64,000 nucleotides of DNA from SIG480 sp045586595 (GTDB taxonomy: Bacteria; Bacillota; Clostridia; Oscillospirales; JAAYXM01). The stretch covers positions 30,056 to 94,055 of the forward strand of contig JAZNAQ010000020.1 in the NCBI GenBank assembly GCA_045586595.1, given 5' to 3'. The position numbers were made by a program, and so were the translations under genes. Of the stretch, positions 40,246 through 49,051 are shown piece after piece (position 1 is the first letter of the stretch; each line of letters starts with the position of its first letter). The notes below the pieces were generated by a model, which ran no database searches, was not told where the DNA came from, and saw nothing but the letters and a program-made list of their open reading frames with translations.

Positions 40246-40760
40246 ATTACGCAACCGCTCTTACAATCCCGATAACACTCCTTCTTGTCGGAGGCTACGG
40301 ACTTTATAAAAAAACAGATATATACGCCTGCCTAATACATGGCGCGAGCGACGGTTTGAAGCTTCTTTTTAAAATATTGCCGAGCGTTACCGCGCTTTTT
40401 TGTGCTATATATATGCTTCGCGCATCCGGCGCACTGGATTTTATATGTTCGCTTCTATCCCCTGTCACCGACCTTATGGGGATACCTCAAGAATGTACTC
40501 CGCTTATGCTCTTGCGCCCGCTCTCAGGAAGCGGCGCGCTCGCATTTGGTAGCGATATTATGAAGACCTGCGGCGTTGACTCATATGCAGGCCGCGTTGC
40601 TGCAGTTATGTTGGGCGCATCCGAAACAACCTTTTATACAATAACTGTATACTTTGGCGCAATAGGGCTTAACCGTACACGACACGCCGTCCCCGCCGCT
40701 CTCTGTGCAGACCTTTCAGGCTTTATTGCGGCGGCACTGGCCGTAAGATTTTTGCTTTAA
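40242..40760 (+). CDS. spmB: Spore maturation protein B
   Basis: 172 residues from a TTG at 40242 that overlaps the spmA stop by four bases (TTGA) and has AGGAG six bases upstream; the longer frame from 40161 lies inside spmA. ITLLLVGGYGLYKKTDIYACLIHGASDGLKLLFKILP, MGIPQECTPLMLLRPLSGSGALA and GASETTFYTITVYFGAIGLNRTRHAVPAAL are SpmB signatures. Membrane partner of SpmA. Confidence 0.93.
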   Translation: MNYATALTIPITLLLVGGYGLYKKTDIYACLIHGASDGLKLLFKILPSVTALFCAIYMLRASGALDFICSLLSPVTDLMGIPQECTPLMLLRPLSGSGALAFGSDIMKTCGVDSYAGRVAAVMLGASETTFYTITVYFGAIGLNRTRHAVPAALCADLSGFIAAALAVRFLL

Positions 40761-40775
40761 ATAAAATACATTTAG

Positions 40776-40813
40776 TAAACGTAGGGCGCAAATATTTACG
40801 CCCTACGTTTATG
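40776..40813 (+). terminator. Intrinsic terminator after spmB
   Basis: TAAACGTAGGGCG and CGCCCTACGTTTA pair over 13 bp; the T-run is short, so efficiency is uncertain. Confidence 0.65.
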
Positions 40814-40825
40814 CATAATAGTGTA

Positions 40826-40854
40826 TTGAAATTTTTATAAAATACAGTTATAAT
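40826..40854 (+). promoter_or_regulatory. Promoter of the hprK operon
   Basis: TTGAAA (40826-40831), 17 bp, TATAAT (40849-40854), 36 bases before hprK. Confidence 0.8.
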
Positions 40855-40890
40855 TATAGTAATTAATTATGCACTTGGAGGTGGCAAGGT

Positions 40891-41829
40891 TTGGACACTA
40901 ACGTCGGCAACTACACCATAAAACTTAAAGAAGTAATTAAAGAGTTTTCGCTTGAGGTGATATATGGCCCCGAAGGGTATGAAAACATGGAGCTTGCTTC
41001 TACGGACATAAACCGTCCGGGGCTGCAGCTTTCTGGATTCTTCGACCAATTTGACAACACCCGCACAGGGGTTATAGGCAGAGTCGAAACACGATTTTTG
41101 AATACCCTGACTGCCGAGGAGCGCAAAAAACGCTTTGATGCACTTCTTTCCAAGAACATCCCGCTTCTTGTGTTCACGAGAAACCTTGAGGTCTTTCCTG
41201 AGGTTATTGAAGTTGCAAAAAAATACAATACTCCGATTTTCCGGACTCCCGCCATTACATCAAACTTCATGGCGGCGCTAATATCATACCTCAACGTCCA
41301 GCTTGCACCGCGCATTACACGCCACGGCGTTCTTGTAGAAGTATACGGTGAAGGCGTGCTTCTTCTCGGAGAGAGCGGTATAGGTAAGAGCGAAACCGCG
41401 ATAGAGCTCGTAAAGCGCGGTCACCGCCTTATCGCTGACGATGCAGTAGAGCTCAAAAGAGTTTCATCAAAGAGTATCATAGGCTCAGCTCCTGAAATCA
41501 TACGCCACTTTATCGAACTTCGCGGTATAGGCGTTGTAGACGTGCGCAGAATATTTGGTATGGGCTCAGTTAAGCTCACCGAGAAAATTGACCTTGTCAT
41601 AAACCTTGAGCTCTGGAAAGAGGGCAAGCAGTATGACCGTTTCGGTGCTGAAACCCAATACATGGACATTCTCGGCATTAACATACCGTGTCTTACCGTA
41701 CCCGTAAAGCCGGGCCGTAACCTCGCCGTCATTCTTGAGGTTGCTGCAATGAATAACAGACACAAAAAAATGGGCTACAACGCGGCCGAAGAGCTTTCAG
41801 CACGCATCAGCGATAACTTTTATGATTAA
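40891..41829 (+). CDS. hprK: HPr kinase/phosphorylase
   Basis: 312 residues, TTG start with GGAGG nine bases upstream. N-terminal domain 1-130; kinase Walker A VLLLGESGIGKSETAIEL; the family signature IELRGIGVVDVRRIFGMGSVK; and a C-terminal helix. It phosphorylates HPr on Ser46 when glycolysis is fast and removes the phosphate otherwise, controlling carbon catabolite repression through CcpA. Followed by a glucokinase gene, fitting a sugar-control operon. Confidence 0.97.
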   Translation: MDTNVGNYTIKLKEVIKEFSLEVIYGPEGYENMELASTDINRPGLQLSGFFDQFDNTRTGVIGRVETRFLNTLTAEERKKRFDALLSKNIPLLVFTRNLEVFPEVIEVAKKYNTPIFRTPAITSNFMAALISYLNVQLAPRITRHGVLVEVYGEGVLLLGESGIGKSETAIELVKRGHRLIADDAVELKRVSSKSIIGSAPEIIRHFIELRGIGVVDVRRIFGMGSVKLTEKIDLVINLELWKEGKQYDRFGAETQYMDILGINIPCLTVPVKPGRNLAVILEVAAMNNRHKKMGYNAAEELSARISDNFYD

Positions 41830-41853
41830 ACAGCAAATTGTGGAGGATTTACT

Positions 41854-42786
41854 TTGAGAATAGGCATTGATTTGGGTGGAACAAATATAGCCGGCGGGCT
41901 TGTTTCAGATGCAGGCGAGTTAATATATAAAACAAGTGTACCAACTGTTGTTGATAAGGGGGAGCAAGGGCTTCTCGAAGCTATTGTCGGTGTTATAGAC
42001 CACCTTATTGACAAGGCAAGCGGAGACCCGATTTCATATATCGGAATCGGCGTACCGGGACATACAGATGACAAAACAGGCGTTGTTGTATACTGCAACA
42101 ACATACCGTTTGTAAACACCGAACTTGCCTCTTATATAACAAACGAAACCGGTCTTCCATGTTATATCGGAAATGATGCAAATGCCGCCGCGCTTGCCGA
42201 AGTGCTCTTTGGTTCAGCAAAAGAGTTTGATAACGCCATTATGATCACGCTCGGCACAGGCATCGGCTCTGGCATTGTATTCAGCAAAAAAATTTTTGCA
42301 GGCTGTAACGGGGCTGCGGGTGAGCTCGGACACATATGTCTTTACCCCGACGGTATAGATTGCAACTGCGGAAGACGCGGGTGTTATGAGCTTTACGGCT
42401 CCGCAACCGCACTGAAGAATCAGACCCGCGAAGCAATGGAAAAGCACCCCGAAAGCAAGCTGTGGGAGCTTGCAAAAACCCCGGACGAAGTGAACGGCAA
42501 AACAGCGTTTGATGCAATGCGTCTGGGAGATAAGGTCGGCACCGATGTCGTAAACCAATATATACGATACCTTTCTATAGGCGTTGTCGACATAATAAAT
42601 CTTCTCTGCCCCGAAGCAATCATATTCGGTGGCGGAATTGCAAAAGAGGGCGAAACACTTCTTGGCCCCATACGCGAAATTGTAAAAAAAGAGTGCTACT
42701 CTGACTACGGAAGGCTGACCGAATTCTTAATTGCCGAGCTCGGTAATGATGCGGGCATTATAGGTGCAGCATTCTTAGGAGAATAA
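41854..42786 (+). CDS. ROK-family glucokinase
   Basis: 310 residues, TTG start after GGAGG. RIGIDLGGTNIAGGLV is the phosphate-binding loop; ITLGTGIGSGIVFSKKIFAGCNGAAGELGH holds the GxGxG and ExGH motifs; CNCGRRGCYELYGS is the ROK zinc cluster (CxCGxxGCxE). Phosphorylates glucose to glucose-6-phosphate. Co-transcribed with hprK and pcrA by spacing (24 and 6 bases). Confidence 0.92.
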   Translation: MRIGIDLGGTNIAGGLVSDAGELIYKTSVPTVVDKGEQGLLEAIVGVIDHLIDKASGDPISYIGIGVPGHTDDKTGVVVYCNNIPFVNTELASYITNETGLPCYIGNDANAAALAEVLFGSAKEFDNAIMITLGTGIGSGIVFSKKIFAGCNGAAGELGHICLYPDGIDCNCGRRGCYELYGSATALKNQTREAMEKHPESKLWELAKTPDEVNGKTAFDAMRLGDKVGTDVVNQYIRYLSIGVVDIINLLCPEAIIFGGGIAKEGETLLGPIREIVKKECYSDYGRLTEFLIAELGNDAGIIGAAFLGE

Positions 42787-42792
42787 TTAATT

Positions 42793-45246
42793 ATGATTTC
42801 TGAACACAACAAAGAGGCGTTCCTCGCACTGCGGCGCGAGCATATAGAGCGTGAGTTTAACTTTTTAAACGACACACAAAGACGCGCGGTCTTCAAAACT
42901 GAAGGCCCGCTTCTTTTGCTTGCAGGTGCGGGAAGCGGAAAGACAACCGTTATTATAAACCGTATTGCAAACATAATAAAATACGGCAATGCTTACAACT
43001 CTACTGATATTCCCTCCAAGCTCACAGATATGGATGTAGAGATTCTGCGCGAATATTTAAAATCAGGGGACGATTTTCTACGCGAAAGCGCAGAAAGCAT
43101 ATGCGCCTTAAACCCCGCCCCACCGTGGTCGATTATTGCAATAACCTTTACAAACAAGGCGGCAAACGAGCTCAAAGAACGTTTAGAACGTGCTGTCGGC
43201 GAGAGAGCTGACGACATCTGGGCCGCAACCTTTCATGCGGCTTGTGTGAGAATTTTGCGCCGTAACATAGACAGGCTGGGATATACCTCGTCATTCACAA
43301 TTTATGACGCTGCAGATTCTGAGCGAGTTATAAAGGACATTCTCGGCGAGCTTAACATTGACAGCAAAGCATTTCCCCCGCGCGCAGTACAGACGGTTAT
43401 TAGCCGCGCTAAGGACTCCATGCATTCACCCGCCACATTCGAAAAAGAAGCAGCAGGAAACTTCAGGCTCGAAAAAATCTCAGAGATTTATAAAAAGTAT
43501 CAGGCGAGGCTCAAGTCGGCAAATGCACTTGACTTTGACGATATCATAATGCTTACCGTAAACCTTTTGTCAGACAACCCCGACGTTCTCGACTACTACC
43601 GCAAAAAGTTCAAATATGTTCTCATAGACGAGTATCAGGACACAAACCATGCACAGTACCTGCTCGCAGCTCTGCTTGCAGGAGGCAGCGGAAACATCTG
43701 CGTTGTCGGCGTCGATGACCAGAGCATATACCGTTTCCGTGGCGCAACGATTGAAAACATACTGAACTTTGAAGAACAGTTCAAAAACGCAGAGGTAATC
43801 CGCCTTGAGCGCAACTATCGCTCTACCACAAATATACTGAACGTTGCAAACAGCGTTATTAAAAACAACGCAGGCCGCAAGGGCAAAAATCTCTGGACAG
43901 ACAATAACGACGGCCCGTTGCCTGTTGTATTCCGCGCAGGAAATGAACGAGAAGAGGCCGCCTACATCGCAGACCAGATTCTTGCGGCTAAGGCAGACGG
44001 TGTAAAGTTTTCAGACTGTGCGGTGCTTTACCGTATAAATGCGCAGTCGATGCAAATCGAAAACACCTTTCAGCGCAACGCCATCCCCTATCGCATAATC
44101 GGCGGGATGCGCTTCTTTGAACGCGCCGAAATCAAAGATATTCTATCTTATCTCTGCGTAATCGCAAACCCTACAGATACTTTGAGGCTCAAACGTATTA
44201 TAAATGTACCCGCAAGAAAAATTGGTGATAAAACAGTTGAAGCGATTGAATTTATAGCCGCACGCGAGGGTACATTCCCTTACGATATAGTAAGGCGTGC
44301 AGGTGAGTTTCCGGAGCTTTCGCGAAACGCATCAGCTCTCACAGCCTTTTCCGCAATAATTGAAGAGCTTCACGAAAAATCCGCAAACACCTCACTCGGT
44401 GAGTTATATGACGCGTTGCTTGAAAAGACAGGATATGCAAATGCAATCCTCTCTGAGAAGGACGGAAAAGAGCAGACAAGATTTGAAAACATTATGGAGT
44501 TCAAGTCAAACCTTGTCGAGTATCAAACCAACAACGAGGGCGCTACTCTTACCGGATTTTTAGAAGAAGTTTCACTCTTTACCGACCTTGACCGTTATAA
44601 CGCAGACGAAGACTGTGTAACAATGATGACAATCCACAGCGCCAAAGGTCTTGAGTTTCCGCGCGTATTTGTTTGCGGGCTTGAGGAAGGCATGTTCCCA
44701 AGCCTTCGCTCAATGGACTTTGAAGCCGATATAGAAGAAGAACGCAGGCTGTTCTATGTTGCTGCAACCCGCGCAAAATTCGCTTTACATATGACATATG
44801 CACGTTCCCGCATGATGTTCGGTCAGACAAAATACGGGAAAATGTCACGTTTTCTATCCGAAATACCAGAGGGGCTTGTTGATGAAAAGTCTATTGAACC
44901 GATATTTACAGATTCCTGGGGACACGACAGCCAGCGCGACTACGCATCTTCGATGCCAGACCAAGCAAAACGCCGTACCGGATATACACAATCCGAAATC
45001 AAACCACGGGCAAAATCGTCGTACGGCATGGCATCTTCTATTACGGCAGCAGCTTCACAAAGCGACTCTGCACCGAGTGTGTCACTTACTGCAGGAGACC
45101 GCATAATGCACAAAGCCTTTAAAGAAGGGCTTGTTATATCGGCACAGCCCGTAGGCGGTGACATCCTTCTCGAAATTGCATTTGACACAGTCGGAACAAA
45201 GCGGCTTCTTTACAAGACTGCAGCAAAGTTTATAACAAAAATATAG
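42793..45246 (+). CDS. pcrA: UvrD/PcrA-type DNA helicase
   Basis: 817 residues. Superfamily 1A motifs are all seen: Q motif NDTQRRAVF, Walker A LLAGAGSGKTTVI, ITFTNKAANELKERL, AATFHAACVRILR, YVLIDEYQDTNHAQ, VVGVDDQSIYRFRGA, ERNYRST, MTIHSAKGLEFPRVFVCGLEEG and RRLFYVAATRAK. The end (MHKAFKEGLVISAQPVGGDILLEIAFDTVG) is the PcrA tail that binds RNA polymerase. Unwinds 3'-5' in repair and clears rolling-circle intermediates; prophages or plasmids with HUH initiators often use the host PcrA. Confidence 0.95.
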   Translation: MISEHNKEAFLALRREHIEREFNFLNDTQRRAVFKTEGPLLLLAGAGSGKTTVIINRIANIIKYGNAYNSTDIPSKLTDMDVEILREYLKSGDDFLRESAESICALNPAPPWSIIAITFTNKAANELKERLERAVGERADDIWAATFHAACVRILRRNIDRLGYTSSFTIYDAADSERVIKDILGELNIDSKAFPPRAVQTVISRAKDSMHSPATFEKEAAGNFRLEKISEIYKKYQARLKSANALDFDDIIMLTVNLLSDNPDVLDYYRKKFKYVLIDEYQDTNHAQYLLAALLAGGSGNICVVGVDDQSIYRFRGATIENILNFEEQFKNAEVIRLERNYRSTTNILNVANSVIKNNAGRKGKNLWTDNNDGPLPVVFRAGNEREEAAYIADQILAAKADGVKFSDCAVLYRINAQSMQIENTFQRNAIPYRIIGGMRFFERAEIKDILSYLCVIANPTDTLRLKRIINVPARKIGDKTVEAIEFIAAREGTFPYDIVRRAGEFPELSRNASALTAFSAIIEELHEKSANTSLGELYDALLEKTGYANAILSEKDGKEQTRFENIMEFKSNLVEYQTNNEGATLTGFLEEVSLFTDLDRYNADEDCVTMMTIHSAKGLEFPRVFVCGLEEGMFPSLRSMDFEADIEEERRLFYVAATRAKFALHMTYARSRMMFGQTKYGKMSRFLSEIPEGLVDEKSIEPIFTDSWGHDSQRDYASSMPDQAKRRTGYTQSEIKPRAKSSYGMASSITAAASQSDSAPSVSLTAGDRIMHKAFKEGLVISAQPVGGDILLEIAFDTVGTKRLLYKTAAKFITKI

Positions 45247-45248
45247 TG

Positions 45249-45283
45249 AAAAGCACACTGAAAATTTTCAGTGTGCTTTCTTT
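45249..45283. terminator. Bidirectional intrinsic terminator
   Basis: AAAGCACACTGAAAATTTTC with its mirror (45252-45279) is a near-perfect palindrome, with A/T tails on both sides; ends pcrA and the facing GGDEF gene. Confidence 0.85.
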
Positions 45284-46301
45284 AATCTCTCGGAGTGGTT
45301 ATGTGCGTACTATAGAAAGTTTTTTTGTCTTCATACATTTTCTTTTCCGCAGCACTCAACATATCATGGATATTTCCAAAATCATTGCAATATTCTACTC
45401 CCGCAGCAATATCATAATTGCACCTTTCAAGCCTTAATCTTGTTTCTTCAACTTGATTTATAAGCTCTGTCTCTTCTGTATCCTTACTTAAAACAACAAA
45501 CTCGTCTCCGCCTATGCGAAATACAGATGATGAACCAAATACTTCTTTCAAAGTATCCGCAATAAAGCGCAACATACGGTCTCCGCGTTCATGCCCATAC
45601 ATATTATTTACATAATGCAAACCATTTACATCAATATAAATGCACCCAAACTTTTTTAGTGGATATTTCCCTAATTCACTTATTCGCCGATTATAGCTTC
45701 CTCGGTTTAAAAGACCTGTAAGCGCATCAGTCTGGCTGTTAACTTCAATTTCGTGCATGTATCTTAAATTTTTTTCCGCAACAAAAAAGGAATATGCAAG
45801 TTTTCGCAGAATTCTTTTTGCCCCCAGTCTTATATACGGATCAATAAGAATTAAAACCCCATTCGAAGTATGTTCAAATTCATCCATTGACACCACCAGC
45901 ATTTGCTTAATACCATTTTGATGCAGAAAACGAATAATAGAACATGACTTTTGTGAGACCTGCCCGTATTTAACCCAAACACTCACCCTGCGCGAGTGTG
46001 AATATTTTATTAGCTCACACATGAGATTTTTATCTTGCTTTATATCTCTGCAAAGTGAATTTCCAGAGTCATTGGGATACAGCGCATAATCACTACCATC
46101 ACAACTTATAAACAAAAGCTCTCTGGCATAGAATTTGCCTCTGACAATATTCAGAGCCTTATCAAAACTCTCCGAATTAGAGGTTGATGAAATCAGCAAC
46201 TGATGAACAGTATGAAAAATTCTGCTTTCGCGGTACAAAGCAAAAGCAGAAACCAATATAAATGTAAATAACACAAGCGTGGTAATATTTATTAAAAGCA
46301 T
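45282..46301 (-). CDS. Membrane-bound diguanylate cyclase (GGDEF)
   Basis: 339 residues from ATG 46301. One N-terminal span (LINITTLVLFTFILVSAFALY), a GAF-like sensor region at about 45-175, then a GGDEF domain: QTDALTGLLNRGSYNRRI, GCIYIDVNGLHYVNNMYGHERGDRML and VFRIGGDEFVVL. The active site GGDEF is intact, so it should make cyclic di-GMP. No RxxD inhibitory site is obvious. Promoter and operators lie at 46321-46409, facing a small XRE regulator. Confidence 0.92.
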   Translation of the reverse strand: MLLINITTLVLFTFILVSAFALYRESRIFHTVHQLLISSTSNSESFDKALNIVRGKFYARELLFISCDGSDYALYPNDSGNSLCRDIKQDKNLMCELIKYSHSRRVSVWVKYGQVSQKSCSIIRFLHQNGIKQMLVVSMDEFEHTSNGVLILIDPYIRLGAKRILRKLAYSFFVAEKNLRYMHEIEVNSQTDALTGLLNRGSYNRRISELGKYPLKKFGCIYIDVNGLHYVNNMYGHERGDRMLRFIADTLKEVFGSSSVFRIGGDEFVVLSKDTEETELINQVEETRLRLERCNYDIAAGVEYCNDFGNIHDMLSAAEKKMYEDKKTFYSTHITTPRD

Positions 46302-46320
46302 CGTTTTGTCCCATATATAG

Positions 46321-46362
46321 AAATCATTGTATGATATCCAAACGGATATCATACAATGATTT
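46321..46362. promoter_or_regulatory. Large palindromic operator O1
   Basis: Perfect 19-bp arms around AAAC, with core GATATCCAAACGGATATC. It overlaps the -10 of the leftward GGDEF promoter (46359-46364) and the transcribed start. The same core occurs in O2. A dimeric or tetrameric regulator is implied. Confidence 0.8.
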
Positions 46363-46387
46363 TACCACCACTTTAGTGTATTGTCAA
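46359..46387 (-). promoter_or_regulatory. Promoter of the GGDEF gene
   Basis: Minus strand TTGACA (46382-46387), 17 bp, TAAAAT (46359-46364). Both elements overlap palindromes, O2 at the -35 and O1 at the -10. Confidence 0.78.
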
Positions 46388-46409
46388 GATATCCAAACGG
46401 ATATCTTGA
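46384..46409. promoter_or_regulatory. Palindromic operator O2
   Basis: TCAAGATATCC-AAAC-GGATATCTTGA: 11-bp arms with the same 18-bp core as O1. It overlaps the GGDEF -35 and lies 13 bases before the XRE start codon, so it could control both genes. Confidence 0.8.
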
Positions 46410-46422
46410 AGTGAGGTGCTAT

Positions 46423-46650
46423 ATGGGATATTATAAACGTATTCGTGATTTAAGAGAAGACCATGATATGACACAACGCCAGCTAGCAGAAAAACTCAAC
46501 ATCACACAACCGGAGTATTTTAGATATGAACAGGGTTACAGAGATTTGCCAACTGACATTTTAATTGCTCTTGCCGATATATATAATACATCAACAGATT
46601 ACATCCTCGGTCGTACAAACGATTCGACCCCCATGCCAAAGAAATCATGA
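46423..46650 (+). CDS. Small XRE-family regulator
   Basis: 75 residues from ATG 46423 with GAGGTG upstream. Almost only an XRE helix-turn-helix (IRDLREDHDMTQRQLAEKLNITQPEYFRYEQGYRDLP...IALADIYNTSTDYILGRTN). Its coding start lies just after O2, so autoregulation and repression of the divergent GGDEF gene are likely. Confidence 0.9.
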   Translation: MGYYKRIRDLREDHDMTQRQLAEKLNITQPEYFRYEQGYRDLPTDILIALADIYNTSTDYILGRTNDSTPMPKKS

Positions 46651-46687
46651 CCACGGGTTTTCCGGTAGTCATGACTTCTTTTTTATT
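46644..46687 (+). terminator. Intrinsic terminator after the XRE gene
   Basis: ATCATGAC and GTCATGACT arms (about 46645-46675) with CCACGG/CCGGTA inner pairs, followed by TTCTTTTTTATT. Confidence 0.7.
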
Positions 46688-46694
46688 ATATAAC

Positions 46695-48131
46695 TCAATG
46701 CGAATCAAGGAGATTCTTGCGGACTGTCCAGAGTTTTTCAGACAGGTCAACATAATATTTATGCGGGTTTTCAAAACGGCACACCTCGGCCCACAGCTGG
46801 TTTGTAGATTTTGCGCAGAAGTCTCGAATTTCATCTATTGAGCGTTCCCTAAAGACACACTCGCCCTTTTTAAATATCTGCTCAAGAAGCGGACGTGCGG
46901 TAAAATCTTCTATTGTCTTACGCTTCCATGTGTGCTCGGGGTGGAACAGTTCATACGGTTTACCGCTCTCAATAATTTCGTCATGAAGTGTGATAACATC
47001 TGCCATAGCCTTGCCGCTCTCGTTATCAAAAAGCCTCCATACCTGTTTGAATCCCGGAATTGTAATCTTCTCTACATTTTCAGACAGCTTAATCTTAGGA
47101 ATTATCTCACCGTCTTTTTCAACTCCGACAAGCTTATACACACCGCCGAAAACCGGCTCGCTTCTAGAGGTGATAAGCCTCTCACCTACGCCAAAAATAT
47201 CTATCTGCGCACCCTGCATTATTATGTCGCGGATGATGTATTCATCAAGTGCGTTTGATGCAATAATCTTACAGTCAGGATATCCTGCATCATCAAGCAT
47301 CTTGCGTGCCTTGCGAGAGAGATATGTCATATCACCGCTATCGATTCTGATGCTCTTCGGTCGGTAACCCTTAGGCAAAAGCTCTTCATTGAACACCTTT
47401 ATGGCATTCGGGATGCCTGACTTGAGTACGTTGTAGGTATCTACAAGGAGTGAGCAGTTGCCGGGATATGTGCGCGCATATGCGCGGAACGCATCAAGCT
47501 CTGTCGGAAACATCTGCACCCAGCTATGCGCCATTGTACCCGTTGCCGGGACCCCGTAGTCACGCTCGGATATCGTGCAAGCCGTACCGACGCAACCGCC
47601 GATATAAGCCGCACGCGCACCGTATATCGCGCCGTCATAGCCCTGGGCGCGGCGTGAGCCGAACTCCATAACAGGTCTGCCCTGAGCCGCGCGGACAATT
47701 CGGTTTGACTTTGTCGCGATAAGGCTCTGGTGGTTTATTGTAAGAAGCACCATAGTCTCAATAAGCTGTGCCTCAATAGCAGGCCCGCGAACAACCACAA
47801 TCGGCTCACTCGGGAAAATCGGAGTCCCCTCAGGTACAGCCCATACATCACTTGAAAACTTAAAGTTTCTCAGGTATTCAAGGAACGGCTCATCAAAAAT
47901 CTTTTTGCTGCGCAGAAACTCAATATCTTCATCGTCAAACGACAGCTCACGCAAATACTCTACAAGCTGCTGCACGCCAGCCATAATGGCGAAGCCGCCG
48001 CCGTCGGGTATTTTACGGAAGAACATATCAAAATATGTTATCGTATCTTTCATGCCGTTGTTAAAATACCCCTTAGCCATTGTAAGCTCATAAAAATCCA
48101 TGAGCATGGTAAGATTTATGTTTCTTTTCAT
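46695..48131 (-). CDS. pncB: Nicotinate phosphoribosyltransferase
   Basis: 478 residues from ATG 48131 with AGGAG upstream; a longer frame to 48275 is unlikely. NLTMLMDFYELTMAKGYFNNG, MEFGSRRAQGYDGAIYGARAAYIGGCVGTA, GTMAHSWVQMFPTELDAF, YRPKSIRIDSGDMTYLSRKARKMLDDAG and FGVGERLITSRSEPVFGGVYKLV are the NAPRTase signatures. It makes nicotinate mononucleotide from nicotinate and PRPP in NAD salvage. Confidence 0.96.
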   Translation of the reverse strand: MKRNINLTMLMDFYELTMAKGYFNNGMKDTITYFDMFFRKIPDGGGFAIMAGVQQLVEYLRELSFDDEDIEFLRSKKIFDEPFLEYLRNFKFSSDVWAVPEGTPIFPSEPIVVVRGPAIEAQLIETMVLLTINHQSLIATKSNRIVRAAQGRPVMEFGSRRAQGYDGAIYGARAAYIGGCVGTACTISERDYGVPATGTMAHSWVQMFPTELDAFRAYARTYPGNCSLLVDTYNVLKSGIPNAIKVFNEELLPKGYRPKSIRIDSGDMTYLSRKARKMLDDAGYPDCKIIASNALDEYIIRDIIMQGAQIDIFGVGERLITSRSEPVFGGVYKLVGVEKDGEIIPKIKLSENVEKITIPGFKQVWRLFDNESGKAMADVITLHDEIIESGKPYELFHPEHTWKRKTIEDFTARPLLEQIFKKGECVFRERSIDEIRDFCAKSTNQLWAEVCRFENPHKYYVDLSEKLWTVRKNLLDSH

Positions 48132-48203
48132 ATCCTTATCTCCTGTATGCGATATTAAGAATATTTTACCACCAAGAAAATTTTTTATCAATATAAAAAC
48201 AGG

Positions 48204-48237
48204 AAAATCCTTGCAAAAAGCAAGGATTTTTCTTTTA
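48204..48237. terminator. Intrinsic terminator, both orientations
   Basis: AAAATCCTTGC and GCAAGGATTTT pair around a 5-base loop with T-rich flank; ends the SDR gene on the minus strand. Confidence 0.8.
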
Positions 48238-49032
48238 CTTAGGTTGTTTGCCGATATAGGCAAGAATGCCACCATCTACATACAGCACATGGCCGTTTAC
48301 AAAATCGCTTGCGCCTGACGCAAGAAAGACTGCCGGGCCGATGAGGTCATCAGGTGTTCCCCAACGAGCTGCAGGTGTTTTAGCCAGAATAAAAGAATCA
48401 AACGGGTGTCGTGAGCCATCTGCCTGCCGTTCACGAAGCGGCGCGGTCTGTGGGGTTGCTATGTAGCCCGGACCGATACCGTTGCACTGAATGTTATACT
48501 CGCCGTACTCCGCGGCGATGTTCTTTGTGAGCATTTTAAGCCCGCCCTTTGCTGCAGCGTATGCCGATACAGTTTCTCGCCCGAGTTCACTCATCATTGA
48601 GCATACATTGATAATCTTACCGCCACCACGCTCTATCATTGAAGGAATAACTGTCTTCGCGCAGATAAACGGTGCTACAAGGTCAATATCCACAACCTCG
48701 CGAAATTCATCCGTCTTCATCTCGCACATTGGTATTCTCTTTATGATTCCTGCATTGTTTACAAGTATATCAACTGCGCCAATGTCGCTCTCTATCTGTT
48801 TTACAAGCGCACTTACAGCACTTTCGTCCGTAACGTCACACACATAGCCCTTTGCATCAATCCCAGCTTCTTTATAATCTTCGACAGCGCGGTCAAGCAC
48901 CTCTGCACGTCTTACGTTAAACGCAACCCTGGCACCTGCCTGCGCCAGCCCCTTTGCTATGGCAAAACCTATCCCGTGGGATGCACCGGTTACGAGCGCA
49001 ACCTTGCCTGTAAGGTCAAATAAATTTTTCAT
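48235..49032 (-). CDS. SDR oxidoreductase (gluconate 5-dehydrogenase-like)
   Basis: 265 residues from ATG 49032. LTGKVALVTGASHGIGFAIAKGLAQAGA (TGxxxGIG), DILVNNAGIIKRIPM (NNAG), IINVCSMMSELGRETVSAYAAAKGGLKMLTKNIAAE (catalytic Ser, Tyr, Lys) and GPGYIATPQTAPL. The closing ASDFVNGHVLYVDGGILAYIG matches gluconate 5-dehydrogenases and 2-keto-3-deoxygluconate reductases. Acts on sugar acids; exact substrate open. Same strand as the M42 gene upstream, 19 bases apart. Confidence 0.88.
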   Translation of the reverse strand: MKNLFDLTGKVALVTGASHGIGFAIAKGLAQAGARVAFNVRRAEVLDRAVEDYKEAGIDAKGYVCDVTDESAVSALVKQIESDIGAVDILVNNAGIIKRIPMCEMKTDEFREVVDIDLVAPFICAKTVIPSMIERGGGKIINVCSMMSELGRETVSAYAAAKGGLKMLTKNIAAEYGEYNIQCNGIGPGYIATPQTAPLRERQADGSRHPFDSFILAKTPAARWGTPDDLIGPAVFLASGASDFVNGHVLYVDGGILAYIGKQPK

Positions 49033-49051
49033 AATCAAGGTCTCTCCACTA

